Below, in pieces: positions 23,194-30,841 of a stretch of 34,471 bases of DNA. The notes under the pieces are model-generated. The model saw nothing but the letters and a program-made list of their open reading frames with translations. It was not told the origin of the DNA and did not search any database. A program made the position numbers and the translations under genes. Location of the stretch: positions 1-34,471 of the forward strand of contig JAIUNT010000014.1 in the NCBI GenBank assembly GCA_020161545.1. Reading direction: 5' to 3'. Positions within the stretch are counted from its first letter, which is position 1. Every line of letters begins with the position of its first letter. Source of the DNA: Pseudomonadota bacterium. Lineage in GTDB: Bacteria; Pseudomonadota; Alphaproteobacteria; Caedimonadales; UBA1908.

Positions 23194-23688
23194 ATGTTGA
23201 AGATTTACAGTGGCACTGAAAAAGATCATTTTCTGCTGGACGCTCTTGGGGCGCCGAGTGTTTTGGCGCCTGCAAAGACTCAGACGACGTCCTATGATCA
23301 CAAAGACTCCATCTATGTCCTTTTCCAAGATGACGAAACGGGTGCGCGCATTCGTCTGCGCCTCAATCCCATGACCTCACCTAACCAGGTGCGCGATATG
23401 CTTCAAGACCGTGTCAGCGCCTACGAAAAGCCCTATATTTGGGAGTGCAGCGCGCTGTCTTTTGGGGATGAGCGCATCGAGCCAACCCCCGCCCTCTATA
23501 AGAAACTCATGGAGGCGCTCTCTGAGGTGCGCGCGCGTCACCACATGGGAACACTTCTTTTCCTGACGAAGACAAGCCGTATTGCGGGCATGAAGGGTAT
23601 CGGGAAATTCCCATTTCTGACGATTCTGCCTGTGGACAAGAAGGGCGAGCTGTCCCTCGCCCTTCTTCCCGGGGGGTACCATCACTAG
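23194..23688 (+). CDS. Unknown protein with resemblance to LuxI-type autoinducer synthases (GNAT-like fold)
   Basis: The protein has 164 residues; ATG 23194 follows AAGGAA. There is no signal peptide. By eye the order of motifs follows acyl-homoserine-lactone synthases. YDHKDSIYVLFQDDETGA (Asp35, Asp38) matches the D-x-x-D-A-x-Y-L-L segment. RLRLNPMTSP (Arg56) matches the R-L-x-P-T-x-P segment, and IWECSALSF (Trp83-Glu84) matches the W-E-x-S-R-F segment. A helix and strand follow (LMEALSEVRARHHMGTLLFL). However, the N-terminal R/F/W residues of LuxI are missing, and the Arg of W-E-x-S-R is Ala87. So it is a remote relative at best. It diverges from lysR and overlaps the secreted gene at 23685 by 4 bp. 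A decayed copy of its 3' end lies at 24906-25031. Confidence 0.6.
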   Translation: MLKIYSGTEKDHFLLDALGAPSVLAPAKTQTTSYDHKDSIYVLFQDDETGARIRLRLNPMTSPNQVRDMLQDRVSAYEKPYIWECSALSFGDERIEPTPALYKKLMEALSEVRARHHMGTLLFLTKTSRIAGMKGIGKFPFLTILPVDKKGELSLALLPGGYHH

Positions 23689-24797
23689 TCGAGGATGTCG
23701 GCCAGCGATACTGCCCGTCCTATGGTGAAAGAGAAACTTGGCAGGCCTTCCACGAGAAGTCCGCGCGTTGTGAGGGTGTCAAAATCCATATACCCTGAAA
23801 TCCAAATGGGCTTCATAAGGGAAACTTCGTCCTCACCTTTACGGCTAAAACACAGGTTTTTGAGGGCTAGCGTTGGCTCATAAATGCCAAATTTTATTGA
23901 TAACAGAGGCGTGTTGTAGTCACTGAGGTGGGCGCTCCCGTAAAAAAATCCGCTTTTATCGAAAAACACCCCCGGGGTTTGCGAGGGAGGCGTGCCGTGG
24001 TTGTGTGCTATGATTTCCTCAAGAATGCGAGCACGCCACTCTCTGCAAAAGTCTTCGGCCTGAGGTTCAATTCTTATATCGTGGCCTTGAATCGTGACAA
24101 GATAGGCCCCTTTTTGCTTGTGTGTGTAGGTCAAAGCATCTTTTTCCGCTTCACCGAAATATCGAGAACGTAGGGCTATGAGAATATTGGTACTATTTAA
24201 ATGCATGTCTTGAAAATTTGGTGTGATCCAAGAGAGGGGTGGGGGAGGGGACCGAAAGATGATTATCACTTTATCAGCGCCAAAGACAACCATTTTTTGC
24301 CCCAGTGTTGAGGCAAGACTCTGTGTCATGTAACCAGCAACGATGACGCCTTCACAAGCATCGGGACCACGCAAAGATGGGAAGCTTATGCCTGCCATGA
24401 TCCCTTCATCTGTAGCGTTACACATCATAATGGGCTGAGATGGCTTGTTCATCTCGTACCACACATCTTTGTGTTTTTGTGCGTGCAAGGCTTTCATGCG
24501 CGGGAACCATGTGGGGTCGCTTTCTGGGTCAAAAGATTTTGCAGTGATGCATGGCCCTTCGATGGAAAGCTGCATCGCCTTAGCGCCTGGATGGTGAGTA
24601 GCGCGGCGCAAAGGGTGTCCGGTGCGCGCGTTGTGTTCAAGTTCTTCTTTTGTAAATGTGTGACCATTCATGACGATGGTTCTCAGGCAGGGCGGCCAGT
24701 TGGGCTTACGGGGTTCAGCCTCTTCACTGCTCGCCAGAAGCCCAGCACTTGTGAAGAGCCCGACGCACAATGTCTTAAAAAGTTTTGAAAAATCCAT
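23685..24797 (-). CDS. Secreted two-repeat protein, paralog family Y, copy 1
   Basis: The frame opens at 24848; ATG 24797 with AAAGGAT at 5 bases starts the signal peptide (FKTLCVGLFTSAGLLAS), giving 370 residues. The mature part seems to contain the same domain twice. Repeat 1 (about 74-183) has QLSIEGPCITAKSFDPESDP and GVIVAGYMTQSLASTLGQ. Repeat 2 (about 231-362) has LVTIQGHDIRIEPQAEDF and PIWISGYMDFDTLTTRG. Repeat 1 matches the neighbours at 25033-25662 (IAFSIEGGNRVTVEPFDFEK, LRVAGFLTSCLQSTLGDK) and 25708-26283. The fold is probably beta-rich. No known family or enzymatic motif is visible. It overlaps the gene at 23194 by the stop codon CTAG. Confidence 0.7.
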   Translation of the reverse strand: MDFSKLFKTLCVGLFTSAGLLASSEEAEPRKPNWPPCLRTIVMNGHTFTKEELEHNARTGHPLRRATHHPGAKAMQLSIEGPCITAKSFDPESDPTWFPRMKALHAQKHKDVWYEMNKPSQPIMMCNATDEGIMAGISFPSLRGPDACEGVIVAGYMTQSLASTLGQKMVVFGADKVIIIFRSPPPPLSWITPNFQDMHLNSTNILIALRSRYFGEAEKDALTYTHKQKGAYLVTIQGHDIRIEPQAEDFCREWRARILEEIIAHNHGTPPSQTPGVFFDKSGFFYGSAHLSDYNTPLLSIKFGIYEPTLALKNLCFSRKGEDEVSLMKPIWISGYMDFDTLTTRGLLVEGLPSFSFTIGRAVSLADILD

Positions 24798-24905
24798 AGA
24801 TATCCTTTCGGTGGTTGCGGAAATACCGTGAAAAGATGGGTGTATCACGGCGCCTTGTCAAGGGACCCACACGGGAACGTTTTAAGGAGCGCACGGCAAG
24901 TTTAA

Positions 24906-25031
24906 CTTGCCAAAACATGGGGGCAGTAGAGGCTGAAAGAACGTGAAAAGTTTTTTATGCTCGCAACGCTACCGGTAACGCAAAAGGACGAAGTTTCCTT
25001 CGCCCTTCTGCCTGGTGGATACCATCACTAA
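24906..25031 (+). pseudogene. Decayed second copy of the autoinducer-synthase-like gene (C-terminal part only)
   Basis: In one frame this reads LAKTWGQ-stop-RLKEREKFFMLATL, followed by PVTQKDEVSFALLPGGYHH and a stop. The intact gene ends with LTKTSRIAGMKGIGKFPFL, then TILPVDKKGELSLALLPGGYHH. The alignment needs no gaps and holds 22 identities in 41 positions, including the complete last nine residues ALLPGGYHH. A TAG at 24927-24929 interrupts it, and no similarity is seen before 24906. The stop TAA (25029-25031) lies one base from the stop of the convergent secreted gene at 25033, the same layout as the intact pair at 23685-23688. This marks a tandem duplication of the pair. An ATG at 24957 could still allow a 24-residue peptide. 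Confidence 0.8.
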
Positions 25032-25032
25032 A

Positions 25033-25662
25033 TTAAGCTGCGTTGTTTTGTGATGGGGCTTTTTCCTGATAAGCCTGGAAGCTGCCGTTATCTTTGAAAA
25101 ACACGGACGGGTTTTTCAAAATGACCTCAATTTCGTCGACGCCCTCTACGACGAACTTGTCGCCAAGGGTAGACTGCAGACAGGATGTCAGAAAACCGGC
25201 AACACGTAGGTTCTTTGGTGCCGTTCTCTTTTGGGTGTGAGAGAAGTTAAGCCGGTGAATGATGCCGTGGCTTTCCTTGTTTGTAATGAAGAGTGCACCG
25301 ACGCATGCGATGTAGCTATTATGTGTATTGACGGTTCCTTGTTGGAACTGGGCGCTCACGTGCTGAGTCCACTCCTGATTTTTTTCAAAATCAAAGGGTT
25401 CAACTGTGACGCGGTTTCCTCCTTCAATGGAGAAGGCAATGCCTTGGGCGCCCGGGAAAGACTGTTTCCATCCAGTCATGTCGTCACTTTGAAGCCGCTC
25501 ATCAAAAAATGCTTGGGGAATGGAGGCGCCGTTAAAGGTGGCACCTCTTAAGACAGTCAAACCTCTTGGCTCTTGCAGAGCGCCTTCTTGGTGACTTGCC
25601 AAAAGAGTCGCGCTTGCGACAAAGCCCACACATAACGTTTTGAATGTTCTCAAAATACGCAT
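25033..25662 (-). CDS. Secreted protein, paralog family Y, copy 2
   Basis: ATG 25662 follows GGAAG at 8 bases and starts the signal peptide (TFKTLCVGFVASATLLAS), nearly the same as in copy 1; the total is 209 residues. The single domain carries GIAFSIEGGNRVTVEPFDFE and LRVAGFLTSCLQSTLGDK, then FVVEGVDEIEVILKNP. After that it ends with NPSVFFKDNGSFQAY, which resembles TPGVFFDKSGFFYGS in the second half of copy 1. So copy 2 may be a shortened or internally deleted version of the two-repeat form. It lies 45 bp before copy 3's end on the same strand. Function unknown. Confidence 0.7.
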   Translation of the reverse strand: MRILRTFKTLCVGFVASATLLASHQEGALQEPRGLTVLRGATFNGASIPQAFFDERLQSDDMTGWKQSFPGAQGIAFSIEGGNRVTVEPFDFEKNQEWTQHVSAQFQQGTVNTHNSYIACVGALFITNKESHGIIHRLNFSHTQKRTAPKNLRVAGFLTSCLQSTLGDKFVVEGVDEIEVILKNPSVFFKDNGSFQAYQEKAPSQNNAA

Positions 25663-25707
25663 TGTTACTTCCGTAAGTGGTTGGTGAACCATGGGGAAAT
25701 GGCAACT

Positions 25708-26283
25708 TTAGTTTTGATTGTCAAGACGGACAAGTGTGACGCCCTCTGGCAAAGAGGGTTCCTCGTCTGAGCCCGTTAATGTGCCAAGCAAGAGCGCCTC
25801 AGGCGGTGTGCGGTAGAGGGTCACCTTGTTAAAGAGCATGGCTGTGATCGGCGGGCAAGCCATAGCGGGGCGGGGTCCAAAGACGCATCCTTCTTCAAGG
25901 GCGCTCAACTCGTGCGTGCGGTGAAAGAGAATTGCCACCACGCCCGGCAATTGGGAGCACGCAACAAGGAGCCCCTCACCGGGATCGATGGTCGCGGCTG
26001 CGTAAAAAATCCCCTCTTGGGGAGCGGGAGAGAATCTTTCGGGAGAGGCCAATCCTGGCAAGGAACGCTGCACAGTCTCATCATCAAGGGGGGTGATCTT
26101 TGCGCATGTGCCGTCAAAGGAAAGGGTAAGCGCCTTGGCGTGGGGGTTGCTAAAGGTGAAGGCTTCTTGGTCCGCCGGCCAAGAGGCGCCACCCACGTGC
26201 AGGATGAAGGCGTCATCTAGCGCGCTGCTTGCAGACAGTGTCTGTGTGAAACAAAGAATGAATAAAAAGCGAAGGACCTTCAA
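25708..26283 (-). CDS. Secreted protein, paralog family Y, copy 3 (most diverged)
   Basis: The start is TTG 26283-26281 with GGAG seven bases upstream; no ATG or GTG is available in frame. The signal peptide covers about residues 1-20 (KVLRFLFILCFTQTLSAS), leaving a mature protein of about 170 residues. KALTLSFDGTCAKITPLDDE matches KAMQLSIEGPCITAKSFDPE of copy 1, and VTLYRTPPEA lies where the others have VILKNP or IIIFRSP. The middle is Gly/Ala-rich and more diverged. It lies directly upstream of copies 2 and 1 in one leftward run, 71 bp after the AGCS gene. A hairpin (26286-26339) covers its ribosome site. Confidence 0.65.
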   Translation of the reverse strand: MKVLRFLFILCFTQTLSASSALDDAFILHVGGASWPADQEAFTFSNPHAKALTLSFDGTCAKITPLDDETVQRSLPGLASPERFSPAPQEGIFYAAATIDPGEGLLVACSQLPGVVAILFHRTHELSALEEGCVFGPRPAMACPPITAMLFNKVTLYRTPPEALLLGTLTGSDEEPSLPEGVTLVRLDNQN

Positions 26284-26285
26284 GG

Positions 26286-26339
26286 GGGATCTCCATGGGC
26301 TGGTGTACCTGTTGATAAGGTTAGGACGCAGGAGATCCC
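26286..26339 (-). promoter_or_regulatory. Leader hairpin that masks the ribosome site of Y copy 3
   Basis: On the minus strand GGGATCTCC (26339-26331) and GGAGATCCC (26294-26286) are perfect 9 bp complements with a 36-base loop. The downstream arm contains the GGAG ribosome site and ends 2 bases before the TTG start. The structure would block translation unless opened. There is no U-tract, so it is not a terminator for the AGCS gene upstream. No known riboswitch class recognised. Confidence 0.5.
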
Positions 26340-26354
26340 TTTGTAAATAAGCTT

Positions 26355-27653
26355 TTATTGTTTACTCAGAAAAGCCCTTGTCTCGCGGATGACGTCTGTG
26401 CGCAACACAAACAAGGCAAAGACGTTGATAAGCAGCATGAAGCCTAGGAAAATATCGGCCAGTTGCCACGCATCCGTTGCGGAAACGATGCTTCCCACAG
26501 GCACAAGGGCCACGAACAAGATTTGGAAGGCCCGCACGCGGTGTTCTCCAAACAAGAACGCCACCGCTCTGTCCGCACAAAAGGACCATGTCAGGACCGT
26601 TGTGAAAGCAAAGAAGAAGAGCGTGATGAGCACAATCATGCCTGCACTGTCATGGGACAAACCCACACAAAAAGCGTGCATGCACAGGTTCGTACTTTCA
26701 AGACCGGGCATCTGCCAGGCGTTGGTGGTCATGAGCACAAGTCCCGTCACCATGCATACGCACATGACGATAAGAGGGGACAGGACGCTCATAATGCCCT
26801 GGGCAATGGCATTGGAGGGCACCCGGTCGCTGGGGGTATTGACGGGGGCGTGCAAGATCGCTGCAAGGCCAAGGCCTGCGTCGGTGGCGAAAAGACCGCG
26901 GTCAAAGCCCGCTTGAACGCTGGCAAAGATGCTGTACCCAAGGGCGCCGCCTAAGGCAGGCGAAAGCCCAAAGGCGCTTTTCACAATGGTCTCAAGGGCA
27001 GGCATGATGTGGACGCTGTGGGCCCACAAGATATAGATACATGTGCCTAGATACCCGGCCGCCATGAAAGGCACAACGCAGGACACCACATGGGTAAAGC
27101 GCGTCATGCCGCCCAAAAGGGTGGCGCCCAAGAGGACTGCCATTACAAGACCCATGATGAAGGGTGAGTAGCCCGCTTGTGTCAGGGGAAGGCTTAAGGA
27201 ATTGACTTGAACCATGTTGCCGGTTGTCAGCGCCCCTGCAATGAGCAGCAAGCAATAAATGATTGCAAGCTTGGGACGCCCCACGGCATTTTTGAGATAG
27301 TACATGGGGCCGCCCACAACGCGTCCATCCGCTTGGGTCTTGCGGTACGTGACACCAAGGTAGGAACCAACGTATTTCAAAATGGCGCCCAAAAAGGCCA
27401 TGACCCACATCCAAAAGAGGGCACCCGGCCCACCCGTTGAAAGGGCAACGGCAATACCGGCGATGTTGCCTGTGCCAAGATTTCCACCAAGCACCGCCGC
27501 AATGGCACCGAAGGATGAAATGCTGGCGCCGTTACTTTTGGGACTCATGAGACGCACAGACAGAGGCAGCTTGCGAAACTGAACGGCCCTCAGTTTTTGG
27601 GTAAAGTAAAGGCCGGATACGGTCACAAGGGGAATAACAACAAGGAAAGACAA
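26355..27653 (-). CDS. Sodium:alanine/glycine symporter family (AGCS)
   Basis: The protein has 432 residues from TTG 27653, with about 11 membrane segments. Family motifs are SGLYFTQKLRAVQFRKLP, GGNLGTGNIAGIAVALSTGG, GGPMYYL, and FDRGLFATDAGLGLAAILH (usual: G.GRGLFSNEAGLGSAP). AGCS carriers import alanine or glycine with sodium. No ribosome site precedes the TTG. The open frame continues upstream without ATG, GTG or TTG, and an AAGGAG (27692-27687) lies 9 bases before an ATT codon at 27677. This would add eight residues and fit the usual family N-terminus better. So the true start may be ATT. The neighbours (secreted Y genes, palindromic element) give no functional link. Confidence 0.88.
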   Translation of the reverse strand: MSFLVVIPLVTVSGLYFTQKLRAVQFRKLPLSVRLMSPKSNGASISSFGAIAAVLGGNLGTGNIAGIAVALSTGGPGALFWMWVMAFLGAILKYVGSYLGVTYRKTQADGRVVGGPMYYLKNAVGRPKLAIIYCLLLIAGALTTGNMVQVNSLSLPLTQAGYSPFIMGLVMAVLLGATLLGGMTRFTHVVSCVVPFMAAGYLGTCIYILWAHSVHIMPALETIVKSAFGLSPALGGALGYSIFASVQAGFDRGLFATDAGLGLAAILHAPVNTPSDRVPSNAIAQGIMSVLSPLIVMCVCMVTGLVLMTTNAWQMPGLESTNLCMHAFCVGLSHDSAGMIVLITLFFFAFTTVLTWSFCADRAVAFLFGEHRVRAFQILFVALVPVGSIVSATDAWQLADIFLGFMLLINVFALFVLRTDVIRETRAFLSKQ

Positions 27654-27772
27654 GGCGTCTTTGAGGGCGGTAAGAATGAAAATACGCTCCTTAAGCGGTG
27701 TGATAAGACGCCGGATTATGGCAGATCTTTTTCCTCATATCAATGCCGCTTGCACAACGCCGCCGAGCCTTA

Positions 27773-27875
27773 TAGCCGAACCGTTATAATGTGATAATGC
27801 GTCACTCGCCGCTCGTGTATACTTATACACGTCGCTTTCCTCGTATCCTGTTATCACATTAAACTGTTCTAGCTA
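27773..27875. repeat. Palindromic dispersed element, copy B
   Basis: About 103 bp, closely matching 2816-2914. Outer arms TAGCCGAACCGTTATAATGTGA (27773 on) and the reverse-complement-like end ATCACATTAAACTGTTCTAGC (to 27874) enclose a perfect inner stem CGTGTATA/TATACACG (27814-27831) with a two-base loop. The whole can fold as a long interrupted hairpin. Its end overlaps the peptidase gene by 7 bp, supplying that gene's stop codon TAG (27871-27869) and its last sense codon. Confidence 0.8.
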
Positions 27876-30778
27876 CAGTTTGGCCCGGCTGTTTCCCTAT
27901 CAATACTGCTTGAGCTTGCGCGCATGGTTGGGGCGTATGGCACGCGCTCGCGCAGGGCTTCAAAGGATTCAAAGGTCATGGCGGGGGCACCCGGTGCCCG
28001 GCTGTTAAGTGTCTCCTCCAAGCGGTCCGCGAAGCGCAGCGCCTTTGTCACGTTCAAAATCCCCATGCCGTAGTAGCGTGAATCAAAGCGGCGCTGGGCT
28101 TCAAAGGCTGGATTTTGATGGGTTTCATAGACCCATTCCTCACGCTCCCCTTTATGTGCAGGCGCAAGGAAATCGCGCACGGCACTATGCAGGAGACATT
28201 TTTTTACCATAACAGGCGAGAAGTCTGGCTTATAACTTTGCACAAGGGCGGCGGCGGCCGTGATAAGGGGGGCCGCCGAGGAGGTGCCACCGTCCTTCAA
28301 GGGACGATAGGAGTTACCCGTCTCATCAACCCAATAGGTGGCACACCCTTGGGCGCCCAGCGTATTGCGCCAAAAGTGCTCATTTCTGCCTGGAATGTTT
28401 GAGCTGTCGGCAACCCGGCCATGGGCGTTCACGTTGACCGCCAAGATGAGATTTTCAAAGTCAGCGGGACTTAGCTTTTCCAAGAGGCGCACACACACGA
28501 TGCCTATCGGGTCCGCATTTGGTGCTGGGTGACTTAAGTCGCACATTTGATTTCCAGCTGCCTGAATGAGAACCGCGTGTGTTTGGCCTAAAAGGTCCGT
28601 CAGCTCTTTGTGATGACCAAAGATGGAGATGTCTTTTTTTTCCGGATTGTCAACGCCAGCTACCCAAGAGCAATTGATGAAGGAAAAAGCCCCGTTCTTC
28701 AGGTCTTCTCCAAAGCGCTTTACGTCCTTTGTCGGGGTGCTGGTGATCTGCGCACAGGGTGCAACTTGGGCAACAATTGAGCTTACCCCCGTGTTATGAC
28801 TTGACCCTCGTTTGCGCACAAAGTGCGTGTGCAAGGTTAAATGCTGGGCCAAAAGTCCCTCTCTTTGCTCCTCTCCCATGGCGTCAGGTTCGGTGACAAG
28901 AACCCTCACCCCCTGCCCAAAGAGCCCCTGGGCGTGGGCGCCATTCACATCGGCGTGGCTCCAAGGCGTGTGCACGGGTGAGAGCAGATCTTCTGTTTGC
29001 GTGAGAAGTTCAACCTTTTCTCGGTACAGCGCTATGCGCTCTTCCTGCGACAGGCGTGGGTCCGATAAACGCTGGACAAGGACCGCAAAGCGTGCGGCCA
29101 GATCTGGCGATGCCTCTTCAAGAGCAGGTGCAAGATGGGGGCGTCCCGTGGCCAAGACCTCACGTGCCGTGACGGCTTTGTGTGTCGCCTCTAAAGATTC
29201 CCGTGTAAGGGCGGGTGTGCTGCCCTGCAGACGCGTCAGAAGGGCCCCCTGCACGTCCGGTGTGAGGGACAGCCAAAGGGCCGGAATCTTAATCATTTTG
29301 AGAAGATGTTGGTCGCTCATGGGGAAATTTTCGTCGCTGATGAGTGCGCGCATCAGGTACGTGTTGTGTTCCCCCATTGATTTTTTGAGGGCAAAGTTTG
29401 CAAGGGTCTGGTCTTCTCTCAAAAATGCCATCACAGCCGGATGGGTAAGGGCGTCAATGTCCTGTGCCGCTCGTGCGCTCAGTGACATCAGAAGACCTAT
29501 GTTGACGTTGACTTTAGTCACTTCATCCACAATGTGTGACACGAGATGTTGAAAAATGGCGGCACTTTTATAAAAGGATTTTGTGACATCGCGCTTGTCC
29601 AGAACGACGGCGCACCCCAGCGCCCACATTAGAGTGTCTCGGTCCTTTTCGTCTTTGGACGAGCGTAAGGCACTCACAATCTCATGGCGCGCAAAAAGAA
29701 AGTCCAGGATCTTGGGTTTATTAAACAGGACAGCTGTCATGACAAGGCCTGCAAAGGGATGTTTCGCCCCCTCGTGGTCAGCAGTACTTTGCATGCGCCC
29801 GAAACATGTGGGGTCTTCCAGCATTCTAAAAAGGAGTTTTTTGTTGTTGGGGAAAGGAAGAACCAGAGACGTCATAAGACGGGCACAAGGGGACTCCTTA
29901 TCTCCAATGTCCTGGTAGAAGGATGGGTGGTTGATGGCGTGAGTAAAAATCTCGTGCTGGGAGAAAAGGGTATGCACAACGACGTTGCGTAGGCACGTAA
30001 GATTCCCCTCGATAGCGTTAAGGATCAAGTCCGGTTCTTCCCGAGTGGCGCTTAAAATGACGCCGCGGGCGTGGGGGTTGGCAAGAAGAGCCCCAAGGGC
30101 TGCAGGATGGGTTGAGTTCGCAAGAAAATGAGATGTCAGATGCTTGAACAGGCGAACAATCTCCTGCTCTGAAAGGTCAGCGGGGTCCTTTTCAGCAAGC
30201 GCTTTGATATCTTGCATGGGGTCCAAAAAAGAGAGGTTGAGTGCCGACAGATCTAGGGTGAGGGGGGCCAGATTTACCGTGGGCATTAAGTAGCGTACCC
30301 TCAGATAGGACGGCTTTTCCTGGAGATCAATACCAAAGGATTTATAATGATCCTCAAGGATGGGGCGCACGCCTTCGAGCGGGGGGATAAGATACCCTTC
30401 GCGCTTCGGAGGCTTGTTTCTCAAGGGGGCGTCTGGCTCAAGAAGTGATTTAAAGAGGTCTGGCTTAGTATCCATGCTTGGTGAGAAAGAGCTGCGAAAA
30501 TCTTCTCTATTAAGTTGGGAGAAGAATCTGTCATCGCTGACGTGTGGGCCACTAAAAAGGGCCGCTGTTGAAAAGGGGTCTCTGCCTGCTGACAAAAAGG
30601 GGTCGCTCTGGCTTGAGGAAGGGAGCGAAAGGTGCGCCTCCCCTTGCCTGGACGTACTTGCCCTTTGGTCACCCTGAGCGACCATGTGCACAGGAGAAGA
30701 TGAACTGGAATCAGACGCCCATAGAAAGGCGGGCAGGGCTGTTGTCAGAAGTGTGAGGCAGGAGAGAAGATGTTTCAT
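27869..30778 (-). CDS. Large secreted subtilisin-like (S8) protein with altered catalytic Asp site
   Basis: The protein has 969 residues with a signal peptide (about 1-21, FLWAS). A Ser/Asp-rich stretch (22-110) and a helical region (about 190-560) with no recognised domain precede a C-terminal S8 domain (about 622-900). His661 sits in HNTGVSSIVAQVAP, where the family has HGTHVAGIIA. The oxyanion Asn743 is in AAGNQ, and Ser833 in GGTSSAAP. Where subtilases have V-x-V-[IL]-D, this protein reads VRVLVTEPDAMG, so Glu630 replaces the Asp and Asp632 lies two residues on. Activity is therefore doubtful. The ribosome site is weak. Its stop codon lies inside the palindromic element. It may be a secreted effector, which is inference. 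Confidence 0.75.
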   Translation of the reverse strand: MKHLLSCLTLLTTALPAFLWASDSSSSSPVHMVAQGDQRASTSRQGEAHLSLPSSSQSDPFLSAGRDPFSTAALFSGPHVSDDRFFSQLNREDFRSSFSPSMDTKPDLFKSLLEPDAPLRNKPPKREGYLIPPLEGVRPILEDHYKSFGIDLQEKPSYLRVRYLMPTVNLAPLTLDLSALNLSFLDPMQDIKALAEKDPADLSEQEIVRLFKHLTSHFLANSTHPAALGALLANPHARGVILSATREEPDLILNAIEGNLTCLRNVVVHTLFSQHEIFTHAINHPSFYQDIGDKESPCARLMTSLVLPFPNNKKLLFRMLEDPTCFGRMQSTADHEGAKHPFAGLVMTAVLFNKPKILDFLFARHEIVSALRSSKDEKDRDTLMWALGCAVVLDKRDVTKSFYKSAAIFQHLVSHIVDEVTKVNVNIGLLMSLSARAAQDIDALTHPAVMAFLREDQTLANFALKKSMGEHNTYLMRALISDENFPMSDQHLLKMIKIPALWLSLTPDVQGALLTRLQGSTPALTRESLEATHKAVTAREVLATGRPHLAPALEEASPDLAARFAVLVQRLSDPRLSQEERIALYREKVELLTQTEDLLSPVHTPWSHADVNGAHAQGLFGQGVRVLVTEPDAMGEEQREGLLAQHLTLHTHFVRKRGSSHNTGVSSIVAQVAPCAQITSTPTKDVKRFGEDLKNGAFSFINCSWVAGVDNPEKKDISIFGHHKELTDLLGQTHAVLIQAAGNQMCDLSHPAPNADPIGIVCVRLLEKLSPADFENLILAVNVNAHGRVADSSNIPGRNEHFWRNTLGAQGCATYWVDETGNSYRPLKDGGTSSAAPLITAAAALVQSYKPDFSPVMVKKCLLHSAVRDFLAPAHKGEREEWVYETHQNPAFEAQRRFDSRYYGMGILNVTKALRFADRLEETLNSRAPGAPAMTFESFEALRERVPYAPTMRASSSSIDRETAGPNCS

Positions 30779-30812
30779 GTTCTTTTTTTGTCAAAATAAT
30801 TTGTATGTTTTT

Positions 30813-30841
30813 TGTATATATTATGAAATCGCTATGTTCAA
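30813..30841 (-). promoter_or_regulatory. Sigma70-type promoter of the subtilisin-like gene
   Basis: On the minus strand TTGAAC (30841-30836) and TATACA (30818-30813) are separated by 17 bp, about 35 bp upstream of ATG 30778. A second TTGACA at 30792-30787 is too close to the start codon to be useful. The promoter overlaps the last codons of the upstream lipoprotein gene. Confidence 0.6.

Noticed and set aside
28812..29552. 246-codon plus-strand frame rich in Ser, Arg and Cys
   Set aside because: Composition is typical of an antisense frame; it lies inside the subtilisin-like gene and has no ribosome site.
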